64,000 nt of DNA. Source: Roseomonas sp. (GTDB lineage: Bacteria > Pseudomonadota > Alphaproteobacteria > Acetobacterales > Acetobacteraceae). Every line of letters starts with the position of its first letter. Positions within the stretch are counted from its first letter, which is position 1. The notes below the pieces were generated by a model that made no database searches, had not been told where the DNA came from, and worked only from the letters and a program-made list of their open reading frames with translations. Of this stretch, positions 18,630-32,601 are shown one piece after another. The position numbers were made by a program, and so were the translations under genes. Location: NCBI GenBank assembly GCA_020249145.1, contig JADCGF010000001.1, positions 186,001 to 250,000 of the forward strand, read 5' to 3'.

Positions 18630-18680
18630 CCGGCGAGATTGGTTTGAGCGGCTGATACGAAGCACCAAAGACCGAAACCA

Positions 18681-18758
<78 letters not shown>

Positions 18759-18864
18759 AACGCGCGCAACCTATGAGGAGCCGCGCTGTGGGGCAAGCCT
18801 TATCACCGGCTTGCGCACATTTTTCACCGAAACCGATGGCATCAGCGGCGCGAAAGGCCGGGCG

Positions 18865-19263
18865 CTACAGCTTGCCCTGCTCCTTCAGCACTTCCTCTGC
18901 CACGCGCAGCGCATCAATCGCGGCGGGGAAGCCGCAATAGGCCACTGAATGCGTGAAAATCTCCGAAATCTCCGCAGCCGTGCAGCCATTATTCAGCGCC
19001 GCCACCAAATGAATTCGAAGCTCATGCGGGCGATTGAGCGCGCAGATCATGGCAAGCGTGATCAGGCTGCGTTCGCGCCGATCAAGCCCAGGCCTTTGCC
19101 ATAGCGTGGCATAGGCGAATTCCTCGGACAGCCGGCGCACCGCGGCGTTGAAGGGGTTGGTGCCGGCGTCGCGCTTTTCCATATAGGCACGACCGAGCAC
19201 TTCATGCATCACCGCGCGGCCTTCGGCCCGCAACGTATCATGGGCTTCCTGTTGATCCATCAT
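18865..19263 (-). CDS. Carboxymuconolactone decarboxylase family protein
   Basis: This 132-residue all-helical protein matches the PcaC/AhpD-like family: R-x-x-S-L-I-T-L-A in helix 4, then E-L-R-I-H-L and the A-Y-C-G-F-P-A-A segment that supplies the active-site region of PcaC-type enzymes. Real PcaC decarboxylates gamma-carboxymuconolactone in the protocatechuate pathway, but no other pca gene is nearby, so the substrate stays open. It lies just downstream of, and in the same direction as, the MBL hydrolase gene (25 bp), suggesting one transcript. Confidence 0.87.
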   Translation of the reverse strand: MMDQQEAHDTLRAEGRAVMHEVLGRAYMEKRDAGTNPFNAAVRRLSEEFAYATLWQRPGLDRRERSLITLAMICALNRPHELRIHLVAALNNGCTAAEISEIFTHSVAYCGFPAAIDALRVAEEVLKEQGKL

Positions 19264-19288
19264 TTTGTCCTTTCAGGTAGTGCTGTGT

Positions 19289-20059
19289 TCAGGGTGAAGG
19301 CTGTGCCAGGGAAAACATCGTCGTGTCCTGCAAATCCTTGCCGAACCAGGAACGTATGCCAGCGCTATGGCTTGAAAGCGCGCGCGGCACGCCATTTTCC
19401 ACCATCACCGGCACATCATGCCCGGGGATCAGCACGCAGCCCGGATGGGTGCGGCACCTCTCCCAGACCATTTCAATCGTGGCGCGGCTCACTGCCGGGT
19501 CATAGGTCATGTCTGTGGTGCGGGTGGTGAGTTCCACGCGGTTCTTCACCGCATCCTGCAACAGCACCACTGCCTGCGGCGCGCCTTCAATCAGGAAAAG
19601 CAAATGCCCAGGCGTATGGCCCGGCGAAAGATGCGCGGTTATGCCAGGCAGCACTTCCTGCCCATCATCCATCAATTGCATGGTCGGCCAGCGGCTGAGC
19701 GCTTCCACGGCATGTTCCGGCACAGCGGTTTCCCCCCAGCCTACACCCAACGCCCAAGCCAATTCCTTGCGCCCGACATGAATCCGCGCATCGCGAAACA
19801 TGGGCCAATTCACCACATGATCATGGTGCAAATGGCTGACCAGCAAATCCGTCACATCGGATAGCTTCACGCCCTGCTTTCCAAGCGCTTCAACCAGGGG
19901 CTTGCGCATGCCATAGCCGCCACCATCCAGCACCACGATACGACCATGGCCGCGCAGCAGCGCCACCGTGCTCCAGCCCAAGCCGCCATGCTGCGTGGAT
20001 TTGCCAGGATAGCCCTGGATCAGAACATCAATCCGCCAATCGCCGCTGGTGAAGTGCAT
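19289..20059 (-). CDS. MBL-fold metallo-hydrolase
   Basis: The likely start is the ATG at 20059, preceded by an AGGGAGA ribosome-binding site; the frame stays open further upstream but would run into the histidine kinase gene. The 256-residue product has the metallo-beta-lactamase signature HLHHDH, the later single His in SPGHTPGH, a bridging Asp (LLQDAV) and a final His (IPGHD), so two-metal chemistry is expected. The overall pattern resembles lactonase-like MBL enzymes. The substrate is unknown. It is followed by the carboxymuconolactone decarboxylase-like gene. Confidence 0.88.
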   Translation of the reverse strand: MHFTSGDWRIDVLIQGYPGKSTQHGGLGWSTVALLRGHGRIVVLDGGGYGMRKPLVEALGKQGVKLSDVTDLLVSHLHHDHVVNWPMFRDARIHVGRKELAWALGVGWGETAVPEHAVEALSRWPTMQLMDDGQEVLPGITAHLSPGHTPGHLLFLIEGAPQAVVLLQDAVKNRVELTTRTTDMTYDPAVSRATIEMVWERCRTHPGCVLIPGHDVPVMVENGVPRALSSHSAGIRSWFGKDLQDTTMFSLAQPSP

Positions 20060-20120
20060 GGCGCTTTCTCCCTTGAATGCTTCGCAACAGCATCGCCAAA
20101 GAAGACAGCTTGGTCCAGCC

Positions 20121-21458
20121 CTACCCCGGCACCCTGATCCGCGCGCGCAAGCCGCCCAAGGGGCTATCTTCCAGAAACACATCGCCGCCATGCGCGCGGG
20201 CGATGTCGCGCGCAATCGCAAGGCCAAGCCCGGTGCCGCCACCTGAAAGGCTGGTGAAAGGCTTGAAGGCGTCTTCACGCGATGCAGCCGGAATGCCCGG
20301 CCCATCATCGTCAATCGCGATATCAGCCCAAATGCCATTCTGACCGCGTGCCTGTTTGGCAACTGTCACACTCACGCGCGTGGCGTGTTTGCGCGCATTA
20401 TGCAGCAGATTGCCAAAGCAGCGACGCATCGCCCCGGCACGAAGTTCCATCAGCAGTGAATCCGGCCCCGCAAAAGGTATGGCCGCGCCACCGCGCGCCT
20501 GTTGCGCGACAACGCCACGCAGCAAGGCGGCAAGATCGGTTTCTTTCGGCTGTTCCACACCCTCACCGCGCGCAAAGGCAAGATAAACGCCGATCAGGCG
20601 GTCCATTTCCTCCACATCTTCTGTCATCGCCGCGGCATCTTCCCGCGCGGCTTCTGGCAACATGGCAAGCCCAAGCCGAAGCCGCGTCAGCGGCGTGCGC
20701 AAATCATGGCTGATGCCAGCCAGCATTTCCGTCCGGCTATCCACAAAACGGCTGATGCGTTCTTCCATGCGGTTGAAGGCGGTCGCAGCTTGGCGCACCT
20801 CGGCCGCTCCTTCTGGTTTCATGGGCCCCACCGTGCGGCCCATGCCGAAAGCCTCGGCCGCAGCTGAAATCTTGCGCAGCGCGCGGACCTGGTTGCGCAT
20901 GAAAATCGCCGCCACCAGAAACAGCAGCAAGGACGACCCGACCAGCCAGATCACAAAAAGATAAATCGTGCCGCTGAACAACCGCTTGCGTGCCACTTCA
21001 ACATGTAAAATCCCATCCGGCATTTGCACGCGAATGATCACGCTGCGCGGATCGCTTTGCCAATCTGCATCAAAGGGCAGGCGCACGCGTTCCTGCATCG
21101 CCGCCGCCAAATCTTCCTCCAATGGCAGCCAAGGCATGGCTGCAGGCCGCGCGCCCGTTAGGGCCAGCATCGCCCCCGCTTCGTAAGCCAGAGACAAATC
21201 AAGCCGCCAGGCAGCCTCTCGAAAAATCCAGCTACGATCCTCGGCTTCTGTTTCGCGGTCCAGCAGGCCGACCACCATGGCGATATCGCCCGCAACACCC
21301 GCCGCCAGGCGGCGGGAAATCACATCCAAATGGCTGCCATAGAAAAGCTGCAAGGCAATCGCCTGCAGGATCACCAGCGGCACCAGAATGATCAGCAGCG
21401 AACGACCCAAAAGCCCACGCGGCACCAGCCGGCGCAAGCCCCGGTCAAGTGGAGTCAC
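20121..21458 (-). CDS. EnvZ-like sensor histidine kinase
   Basis: The 445-residue protein has two membrane helices (about 18-40 and 165-188) bracketing a periplasmic sensor region, then a HAMP linker, a dimerisation/phospho-acceptor helix with His251 in the ISHDLRTPL motif, and a HATPase domain with the N box (NLLHNARKHA), DDDGPGIP and GGGTGLGLAI. It overlaps the upstream OmpR-type regulator by 4 bp, so the two are a cognate pair. Position and family resemble the alphaproteobacterial EnvZ-type kinase downstream of PetR/OmpR-like regulators. Confidence 0.93.
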   Translation of the reverse strand: MTPLDRGLRRLVPRGLLGRSLLIILVPLVILQAIALQLFYGSHLDVISRRLAAGVAGDIAMVVGLLDRETEAEDRSWIFREAAWRLDLSLAYEAGAMLALTGARPAAMPWLPLEEDLAAAMQERVRLPFDADWQSDPRSVIIRVQMPDGILHVEVARKRLFSGTIYLFVIWLVGSSLLLFLVAAIFMRNQVRALRKISAAAEAFGMGRTVGPMKPEGAAEVRQAATAFNRMEERISRFVDSRTEMLAGISHDLRTPLTRLRLGLAMLPEAAREDAAAMTEDVEEMDRLIGVYLAFARGEGVEQPKETDLAALLRGVVAQQARGGAAIPFAGPDSLLMELRAGAMRRCFGNLLHNARKHATRVSVTVAKQARGQNGIWADIAIDDDGPGIPAASREDAFKPFTSLSGGGTGLGLAIARDIARAHGGDVFLEDSPLGGLRARIRVPG

Positions 21459-22162
21459 GGCCCAGGCCTCAAGACATAGCCGCGATGGCGAATGGTCTGG
21501 ATGAAACGCGGCTCCCGCGGGTCAGGTTCCACCTTGCGACGCAGCCTGGTGACCTGCACATCAATCGCGCGTTCGCCGGCATCAGGCGTGCCAAGGGCTT
21601 CGCCGATATCCTCGCGGCTCAGGATTTCGCCAGCGCGGCGGGCGAGCGCTTGCATCAAGGCGGCCTCACCACCCGTCAGGCGAATAATGCCATCCGGCCC
21701 GCGCAACTCAGCACGTTCAATGTCAAACCAGCGATTACCGATTTGCATCGGCGCCAGGTTTTGCGGCGCCGCAGGGGCTGGCGCGGCGCGGCGCAGAATG
21801 GTGCGAATGCGCAAGGCCAATTCGCGCGGATCGAAAGGCTTGGCCAAATAATCATCCACGCCCTGTTCCAGCCCCGCGATGCGATCATCCGGCGCACCAT
21901 TGGCGGTCAGCATCAGGATGGGCACTTCCTGCCCCTCAGCGCGGAGCGCGGCGGTCAGTTCCAACCCCGTCTCACCGGGCATCATCACATCCAGCACCAG
22001 AAGATCAAACGCCATATCCGCCAAGGCAGCCCGCGCCATGGCGGCATTTTCGGCGGCGCTGACGCGAAAACCCTGTTCGGTCAGAAAGCGCTGCAACAAC
22101 GCACGCAGCCGCGCATCATCATCCACCACCAGAATATGCGCGGGGTCTTCTTGGCCGTTCAT
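21455..22162 (-). CDS. OmpR-family response regulator (PetR-like)
   Basis: This 235-residue protein has an N-terminal receiver domain (probable phospho-acceptor Asp58 in LVLDVMMPGE, Lys in YLAKPFDP) and a C-terminal winged-helix OmpR/PhoB DNA-binding domain (LTGGEAALMQAL, the recognition helix region around IDVQVTRLRRK). It lies in a MarR-regulator-kinase operon with 4-bp overlaps on both sides. The MarR-RR order resembles petP-petR of Rhodobacter capsulatus. The target genes cannot be read here. Confidence 0.93.
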   Translation of the reverse strand: MNGQEDPAHILVVDDDARLRALLQRFLTEQGFRVSAAENAAMARAALADMAFDLLVLDVMMPGETGLELTAALRAEGQEVPILMLTANGAPDDRIAGLEQGVDDYLAKPFDPRELALRIRTILRRAAPAPAAPQNLAPMQIGNRWFDIERAELRGPDGIIRLTGGEAALMQALARRAGEILSREDIGEALGTPDAGERAIDVQVTRLRRKVEPDPREPRFIQTIRHRGYVLRPGP

Positions 22163-22692
22163 CGCCTGCTGCCCTCAGCCTCTGGCCCTTCCAGGCGGTT
22201 GAGGCTGGCTTGCGCATCTTCCCCCATCAGCCCGCGCATGACGCGGCGAAAGCCTTCCACCGCCGCAGGGCCGGCTTCGCGATAGGCGCGCATCACTGTT
22301 TCGCGTTGGCGTTCAAACAGGCGCCGTTCAAGGGCCATACCCTTTTCGGTCAGCGTCAGGCGCCTTTGCCGGCGGTCGCTCGCACCTGGCGCCTGCACCA
22401 CATAGCCATCGCTCATCAGCGGTTGCAGCACGCGCCCCAGGCTTTGCTTCGTGATGCCCAAAATCCCGAGCAATTCGCCAACCGTAATCCCCGGCCGCCG
22501 CCCCACAAAATGCAGTACGCGATGATGCGCGCGGCCCATATCCAGCGTGGCCAGGATTTCATCCGCCCCTGCGGTGAAGTCGCGATAGCCGAAAAACAGC
22601 AAATCCTGCGCAAGGCGGAGTTCCTCCTCGCGCAGGAACAGCAGATTGCGCCCGGCCGGCAGGGCACGCGCCTCCACCATTTCCGCCGCCAT
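22159..22692 (-). CDS. MarR-family transcriptional regulator (PetP-like)
   Basis: The start is taken as the ATG at 22692, which has AAAGGG at a good distance; an ATG at 22713 is also possible. The 177-residue product is a winged-helix MarR protein: HHRVLHFVGRRPGITVGELLGILGITKQSLGRVL forms the wHTH start and the DRRQRRLTLTEKG wing is typical. It is the first gene of a three-gene operon with an OmpR-type regulator and an EnvZ-type kinase. In R. capsulatus the equivalent PetP/PetR pair is needed for growth. Divergent transcription of the Bug-type gene starts 153 bp away. Confidence 0.88.
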   Translation of the reverse strand: MAAEMVEARALPAGRNLLFLREEELRLAQDLLFFGYRDFTAGADEILATLDMGRAHHRVLHFVGRRPGITVGELLGILGITKQSLGRVLQPLMSDGYVVQAPGASDRRQRRLTLTEKGMALERRLFERQRETVMRAYREAGPAAVEGFRRVMRGLMGEDAQASLNRLEGPEAEGSRR

Positions 22693-22845
22693 GATGCTGC
22701 CCTTTGTTGGCATCGCCCCGATCCCCATTTGGTCAGCATTATTGACGCACCCATCGCCCCTGTCCAATGGCAAAGCGCAGCCGCGCTTGGCAAGCCGGCC
22801 CGGGACTTTCTATATGCGCGCCACGCCCCTGCCGGAGAAACCCCC

Positions 22846-23817
22846 ATGATCGCTCGTCGCCCCTTGCTGGCCGCCGCCTTGCTGGCCACCCCATCCATCG
22901 CCCGCGCCCAGGGGGAATGGCCGGTGCGCCCGGTGCGCATCATTGTGCCCTGGCCGCCGGGCGGGTCCACCGATGTGCTGGTGCGCATGTATGCCGAATT
23001 GATGCAGCCGATCCTGGGGCAGAATTTCATTATCGAAAACCGCCCCGGCGCGGGCGGGAATATCGGCATTGATGCCACCGCCAAGGCCGCGCCGGATGGC
23101 TATACTATGGGCATCGCTTCCGTCGGGCATTTGGTGATCAACAACTTTCTTTATGCCCGCCTGCCCTATGACCCGGCGCGGGATCTCATGCCGGTCGGCA
23201 TTGCCTGGGATTTGCCGAATGTCGTGGTGGTTTCTTCTCAACATAACCCTTCGCGAAGCCTTGCGGATTTCACCGCCTGGGTGCGCGCCAAGCGCGGCGG
23301 CTTTACCTATGGTTCCCCCGGTGTCGGCACCACGGGGCATTTGACCGGCGCGCTTTTCGCCGGGCGCGTGCAGGTGGAAGGCACCCATGTGCCCTTCCGC
23401 GGCGCGGCGCAGATCATCCCCGCCATGCTCTCGGGCGACCTCGATTCCGCGCTGGATAACCTCGCTTCTTATGTGCCGGTCATTCAGGAAGGGCGGATGC
23501 GGGCGCTGGCCGTGACCTCTGCGGCGCGCTGGCCGACCATGCCGGATGTACCGACAATGGCCGAGGCCGGGCTCGCGGATTTCGTCGTTTCCTCCTGGCA
23601 GGGCTTTGTCTTCCCGGCCGGCACGCCGCGCATCGCCATTGAACGCGTGAATGGCGCGCTGCGGCGCATTGTCGCCGAGCCCGCCGTGAAGGAACGCTTC
23701 CTGCGTGTGGGCGCCGAAGCTGTGTGGTCCACCCCGGAAGACATGATCGCGCGTGCCCAGCGTGAACGCCCCATGTGGCAGGAAGCGGTGCGGGTTTCCG
23801 GCGCCAGGTTGGAATAG
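22846..23817 (+). CDS. Tripartite tricarboxylate transporter (Bug/TctC-type) substrate-binding protein
   Basis: The ATG at 22846 follows GGAGAAA and begins a clear signal peptide ending near ARAQG. The frame is open well upstream but those residues are not protein-like. The 323-residue protein shows Bug-family hallmarks: PVRPVRIIVPWPPGGSTD near the N-terminus, ENRPGAGGNIG, a YGSPGVGTTGHL ligand-loop motif and a DVPTMAEAG segment. Bug proteins bind small organic acids in the periplasm. No TctA/TctB membrane genes are adjacent, as is typical of orphan Bug genes in Acetobacteraceae and Burkholderiales. Confidence 0.92.
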   Translation: MIARRPLLAAALLATPSIARAQGEWPVRPVRIIVPWPPGGSTDVLVRMYAELMQPILGQNFIIENRPGAGGNIGIDATAKAAPDGYTMGIASVGHLVINNFLYARLPYDPARDLMPVGIAWDLPNVVVVSSQHNPSRSLADFTAWVRAKRGGFTYGSPGVGTTGHLTGALFAGRVQVEGTHVPFRGAAQIIPAMLSGDLDSALDNLASYVPVIQEGRMRALAVTSAARWPTMPDVPTMAEAGLADFVVSSWQGFVFPAGTPRIAIERVNGALRRIVAEPAVKERFLRVGAEAVWSTPEDMIARAQRERPMWQEAVRVSGARLE

Positions 23818-23826
23818 CGGCGCGTG

Positions 23827-24468
23827 ATGCCTACCGCAACTTGGGGCAATGCGCTTTTCATAGACCACGCCATTTTGCGCCTTGGCTGGCGCAATTGGGG
23901 CGTTGTGGCACCTGGGCGACTTTACCGGTCCAACCACCCGCTGCCCTGGCAAATGCGCCAGGCGGCCCGGCGTCATGGCATTCGCACCATCATCAATCTG
24001 CGTGGCAACCGCGCCGATTGCGGGGCCGATGCACTCAGCCGGGCAGAGGCCGCGCGGCTTGGCCTGATCCATATAGACGCACCTTTTGAAAGCCGCGGCG
24101 CACCGCATAAGGACCGTATCCTGCGCCTGGCCGGGATTTTCCAGAAAATTGAGGAACCGGCCCTGATCCATTGCAAATCGGGCGCGGATCGCACCGGGCT
24201 TGCGGCCGGCATCTGGCTTTTGCTGCAAGGCCGGCCTGTGCTGGAAGCGCTGGCCCAGCTTTCGCTCCGCTACGGCCATGTTGCCGCAGCGCGCACAGGC
24301 ATTCTGGACGCTTTCTTCAAAAGCTTTGCCGCCTTTCAGCAGGACAACCCCGAAACACCTTTCCTGGATTGGCTGCGCGATACCTATTCGGAAGCGGCGC
24401 TGCGGGAGAGCTTTTCCAGCAACCCTTGGGCGGATCGGCTGGTGGATCAGGTGCTGCGGCGGGAATGA
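23827..24468 (+). CDS. PTP/dual-specificity-like phosphatase
   Basis: This 213-residue protein contains the Cys-x5-Arg catalytic loop HCKSGADRTG near residue 118 and an upstream general-acid region, so it is a protein-tyrosine/dual-specificity-type phosphatase. The overall match is to bacterial DSP-like proteins whose substrates may be proteins, phosphoinositides or other phosphate esters. It starts 9 bp after the Bug gene (GTG at 23824 is an alternative first codon) and precedes lpxC by 175 bp. No signal peptide is visible, so it should be cytoplasmic. Confidence 0.85.
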   Translation: MPTATWGNALFIDHAILRLGWRNWGVVAPGRLYRSNHPLPWQMRQAARRHGIRTIINLRGNRADCGADALSRAEAARLGLIHIDAPFESRGAPHKDRILRLAGIFQKIEEPALIHCKSGADRTGLAAGIWLLLQGRPVLEALAQLSLRYGHVAAARTGILDAFFKSFAAFQQDNPETPFLDWLRDTYSEAALRESFSSNPWADRLVDQVLRRE

Positions 24469-24611
24469 TTTGGACAAGCCCGCCTTGATTTCGCCGCTTT
24501 TTGCACCGCACAAATATCTATAAATCAGTGCCTTGCGATGAAACATGCAGAAACAAGGCTTGAATCGCTTTTGGCCAACCCTCATGGGAAGGTGATCCTG
24601 GGCGGATGAGG

Positions 24612-24630
24612 GCCGTGCTTCCCGCACGGC
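24612..24630 (+). repeat. Stem-loop in the lpxC leader
   Basis: A 7-bp inverted repeat GCCGTGC/GCACGGC with a 5-nt loop lies 13 bp before the lpxC start. No U-tract follows, so it is unlikely to be an intrinsic terminator. Together with the AT-rich stretch at about 24500-24530 it makes up the only notable content of the 175-bp gap before lpxC. Confidence 0.45.
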
Positions 24631-24643
24631 TTTCGGCCCGGAA

Positions 24644-25585
24644 ATGAAGGATGTGATGGACGGTTTTCTTCCTGCGGAACATGGTCGGCGCAAGACCCTC
24701 AAGGCCCCCATCGGCTGCGTGGGTGATGGGCTGCATTCCGGCCGCCGGATTTCCCTGACCCTTCACCCCGCCGCGGTCGGCGCGGGCATTCAATTCCGTC
24801 GCACCGATCTTGGCGTGGATATTCCGGCGCGCTTCGATTTCGTGACCGATACGCGGCTATGCACCACCATCGCGGCACCTGCTGCACCGGCGGCGCGCAT
24901 CGGCACCATTGAACATATCATGGCCGCCCTTGTCGGTGCTGGCATTGATGATGTCATCATTGAAGTGGATGGCCCGGAAATCCCCATTCTGGATGGTTCC
25001 GCAGCGCCCTTCCTGTTTTTGATTGATTGCGCAGGCATCGCAACCAGCGCCGCACCGCGCCAAATGATTGATGTGCTGCGCCCGGTGCGCGTGGAAGATG
25101 GCCGCGGTGCCTTCGCCGAATTGCATCCCAATGCGGAAGCCGCCTTCGATTGCACGCTGGAAATTGACTACCCCAATACCGCCATCGGCCATCAATCGCT
25201 GAATTTCCGCCTGACGCCTGAAGCCTTCCGGGCCAATCTGGCGGATTCCCGCACTTTTGGCCTCTCGGAAGATGTCGCGCGCCTGCATGAAGCCGGCCTT
25301 GCCCTTGGCGGCAGCCTGGACAATGCCGTGGTGGTGGATGGCATGACCATCCTGAACCCTGGCGGGCTGCGTCATGCGGATGAATTCATCCGCCACAAGA
25401 TGCTGGATGTGGTGGGTGATCTTGCCCTGGCCGGCGGCCCGCTCCGCGCCCGTTTCATCGGCAGCCGGTCCGGCCATGCGCTGAACAACCATCTTTTGCG
25501 CGCCCTTTTCGCCGATACCGCTGCCTGGCGCTGGGTGGGTGGCGCTGCCACCCCGGCCAAGCAAAAGGCCCCGGCCTTCGCCTGA
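24644..25585 (+). CDS. lpxC: UDP-3-O-acyl-N-acetylglucosamine deacetylase LpxC
   Basis: LpxC performs the committed step of lipid A synthesis, a zinc-dependent deacetylation of UDP-3-O-acyl-GlcNAc. The 313-residue protein has the conserved GVGLHSG-like segment (GDGLHSG), TIEHIMAAL with a zinc-ligand His, EIPILDGSAAPF, and the HKMLDVVGD motif supplying the second His and the Asp ligand, then SGHALNN with the catalytic His. Two starts are possible: ATG 24644 and ATG 24656, the latter with AAGGA just upstream. It precedes bamD. Confidence 0.96.
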   Translation: MKDVMDGFLPAEHGRRKTLKAPIGCVGDGLHSGRRISLTLHPAAVGAGIQFRRTDLGVDIPARFDFVTDTRLCTTIAAPAAPAARIGTIEHIMAALVGAGIDDVIIEVDGPEIPILDGSAAPFLFLIDCAGIATSAAPRQMIDVLRPVRVEDGRGAFAELHPNAEAAFDCTLEIDYPNTAIGHQSLNFRLTPEAFRANLADSRTFGLSEDVARLHEAGLALGGSLDNAVVVDGMTILNPGGLRHADEFIRHKMLDVVGDLALAGGPLRARFIGSRSGHALNNHLLRALFADTAAWRWVGGAATPAKQKAPAFA

Positions 25586-25667
25586 ATGTGCATCTTTGGC
25601 CAAGGGTGATTTCACCCAAAGCCATTCTGCCCTATATCAACGGCGTCTTTCTGTTGAACCGGGATTC

Positions 25668-26510
25668 ATGCGCCGCTTCCTGCCGATAGCCCTGCTTCTG
25701 ACCCTTGCCGCTTGCGGCAGTTCAGGCCCAACGAACACCACCGGTGCGGATCCGTCCCTCACGCGCCGCGCCACCGCGACTGCGGCGGATGAGGAACCCC
25801 AGGCGCTCTATGCCCTTGGCATGCAGAATCTCCGCGCGCGCAACTATGCCCGCGCGGTGGAGTTTTTCGATTCCATCGAACGCGAACACCCCTATTCCAC
25901 CTGGTCCACCAGCGCCAAGCTGATGGCGGCCTATTCGGAATATCTGCGCAATCGCTACACGGAAGCCATCGGCGCGCTGGACCGCTTCATTCTGCTGCAC
26001 CCGGCGCATCGCGACATCGCCTATGCCTATTACCTGCGCGCGCTGTCGCAATATGAACAAATCACCGATGCACAGCGCGACCAGCGCCAGACCACCATTG
26101 CCATCGCATCCTTGCAGGAAGTCATCAACCGCTTCCCCGATAGCGCCTATGCCCGCGATGCGCGGTTGAAGATTGACCTGGGCCGAGACCATTTGGCCGG
26201 CAAGGAAATGACGGTCGGGCGCTTCTATCAGCGCCAGGGCCTGCATCAGGCCGCGATTGGCCGCTATCGCCGCGTGGTGGAGGATTTCCAGACCACCAAC
26301 CACGTGCCGGAAGCCTTGCATAGGCTGGTGGAAATCTACCTGAACCTTGGCCTGACCGAAGAAGCGCGCCGCAACGCCGCCGTGCTTGGCTACAACTACC
26401 CCGGCAGCGATTGGTACGCCGATAGCTATGCGCTGCTGGTTGCCGCCGGCGCCGAAGCCCGTGGTGAGCGTCCCGGCTTTGTCAGCCGGATGCTGAACCG
26501 CATTTTTTGA
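25668..26510 (+). CDS. bamD: Outer membrane assembly lipoprotein BamD
   Basis: The start is the ATG at 25668, since it opens a lipoprotein signal peptide with lipobox LAAC (Cys near residue 18); the frame is open upstream only inside the lpxC region. The 280-residue mature-type lipoprotein has TPR-like helices (YALGMQNLRARNYARAVEFFD, HPAHRDIAYAYYLRAL, RFPDSAYARDA) typical of BamD/ComL, the essential lipoprotein of the Bam complex that inserts beta-barrel proteins into the outer membrane. recN follows after 18 bp. Confidence 0.94.
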   Translation: MRRFLPIALLLTLAACGSSGPTNTTGADPSLTRRATATAADEEPQALYALGMQNLRARNYARAVEFFDSIEREHPYSTWSTSAKLMAAYSEYLRNRYTEAIGALDRFILLHPAHRDIAYAYYLRALSQYEQITDAQRDQRQTTIAIASLQEVINRFPDSAYARDARLKIDLGRDHLAGKEMTVGRFYQRQGLHQAAIGRYRRVVEDFQTTNHVPEALHRLVEIYLNLGLTEEARRNAAVLGYNYPGSDWYADSYALLVAAGAEARGERPGFVSRMLNRIF

Positions 26511-26528
26511 GGGCGGGGCGGCGCGCCG

Positions 26529-32085
<5,557 letters not shown>

Positions 32086-32208
32086 GACCGCTTCCTTACC
32101 AAATATTTCTGAATTGTTGCATGACTTCCTGTGGAAGCATGCGTCTGGCGCATATCTCTGCTGTGGTCTTCGCGCATCACCTGTGCTCCAGAAGCCTCTA
32201 TATCATCG

Positions 32209-32237
32209 CCTATCGGACAGGGTTGCTGCCCTATCGG
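32209..32237 (+). promoter_or_regulatory. Tandem direct repeat upstream of the DUF1127 gene
   Basis: CCTATCGG occurs at 32209-32216 and 32230-32237, a start-to-start spacing of 21 bp (two helical turns), 29 bp before the DUF1127 start. This spacing suits a dimeric activator or repressor, but no regulator is identified. The rest of the 180-bp pepP/DUF1127 spacer shows no clear feature. Confidence 0.35.
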
Positions 32238-32265
32238 CCAGCACCTCCGCAAAGGAAAGCTAAAC

Positions 32266-32601
32266 ATGAACACGCATTTCGCCAATCTCGAAACCAGCCT
32301 CTCGGCCCGCGCCGCGACGATTGAGGCTATCCACCGGGAAGCCGCCGCTGCCCGCGCCACCGCGCGCGCCCGTGCCTTTGGCCATGCCTTCAAGGTGATC
32401 GGGGCCGGCATCGGTGCGGTGCTTTCCGCCATCGCCACCTGGCCCACCAAGCGCGACACCTACAGGGCGCTGGACCAGCTTTCGGACAAACAATTGGCCG
32501 ATATCGGCTTGGCGCGCGGTGAAATCAGCCGCGTTTTTGAACCGGGCTTCGCCGTGCAAGCCGCCAATGATGGCGACCTGCCCACGGGCCGTGCCGCCTA
32601 A
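32266..32601 (+). CDS. DUF1127 domain protein
   Basis: The ATG at 32266 follows AAAGGAAAG. The 111-residue protein ends in the DUF1127 motif YRALDQLSDKQLADIGLARGEI, preceded by a hydrophobic alpha-helix. Longer DUF1127 proteins like this have an extra N-terminal arginine-rich helical part. In Alphaproteobacteria short DUF1127 proteins bind RNA or affect phosphate and carbon responses; a role for this one is not known. A strong terminator lies 32 bp after the stop. Confidence 0.88.
   Translation: MNTHFANLETSLSARAATIEAIHREAAAARATARARAFGHAFKVIGAGIGAVLSAIATWPTKRDTYRALDQLSDKQLADIGLARGEISRVFEPGFAVQAANDGDLPTGRAA

Noticed and set aside
18449..18655. 68-codon open frame after tRNA-Ile2
   Set aside because: It starts inside the tRNA and runs through the stem-loop cluster; no ribosome-binding site or protein-like pattern.
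22810..24711. Minus-strand open frame of 633 codons opposite the Bug and phosphatase genes
   Set aside because: Both plus-strand genes have signal peptide or catalytic motifs and proper starts; the antisense translation has none.
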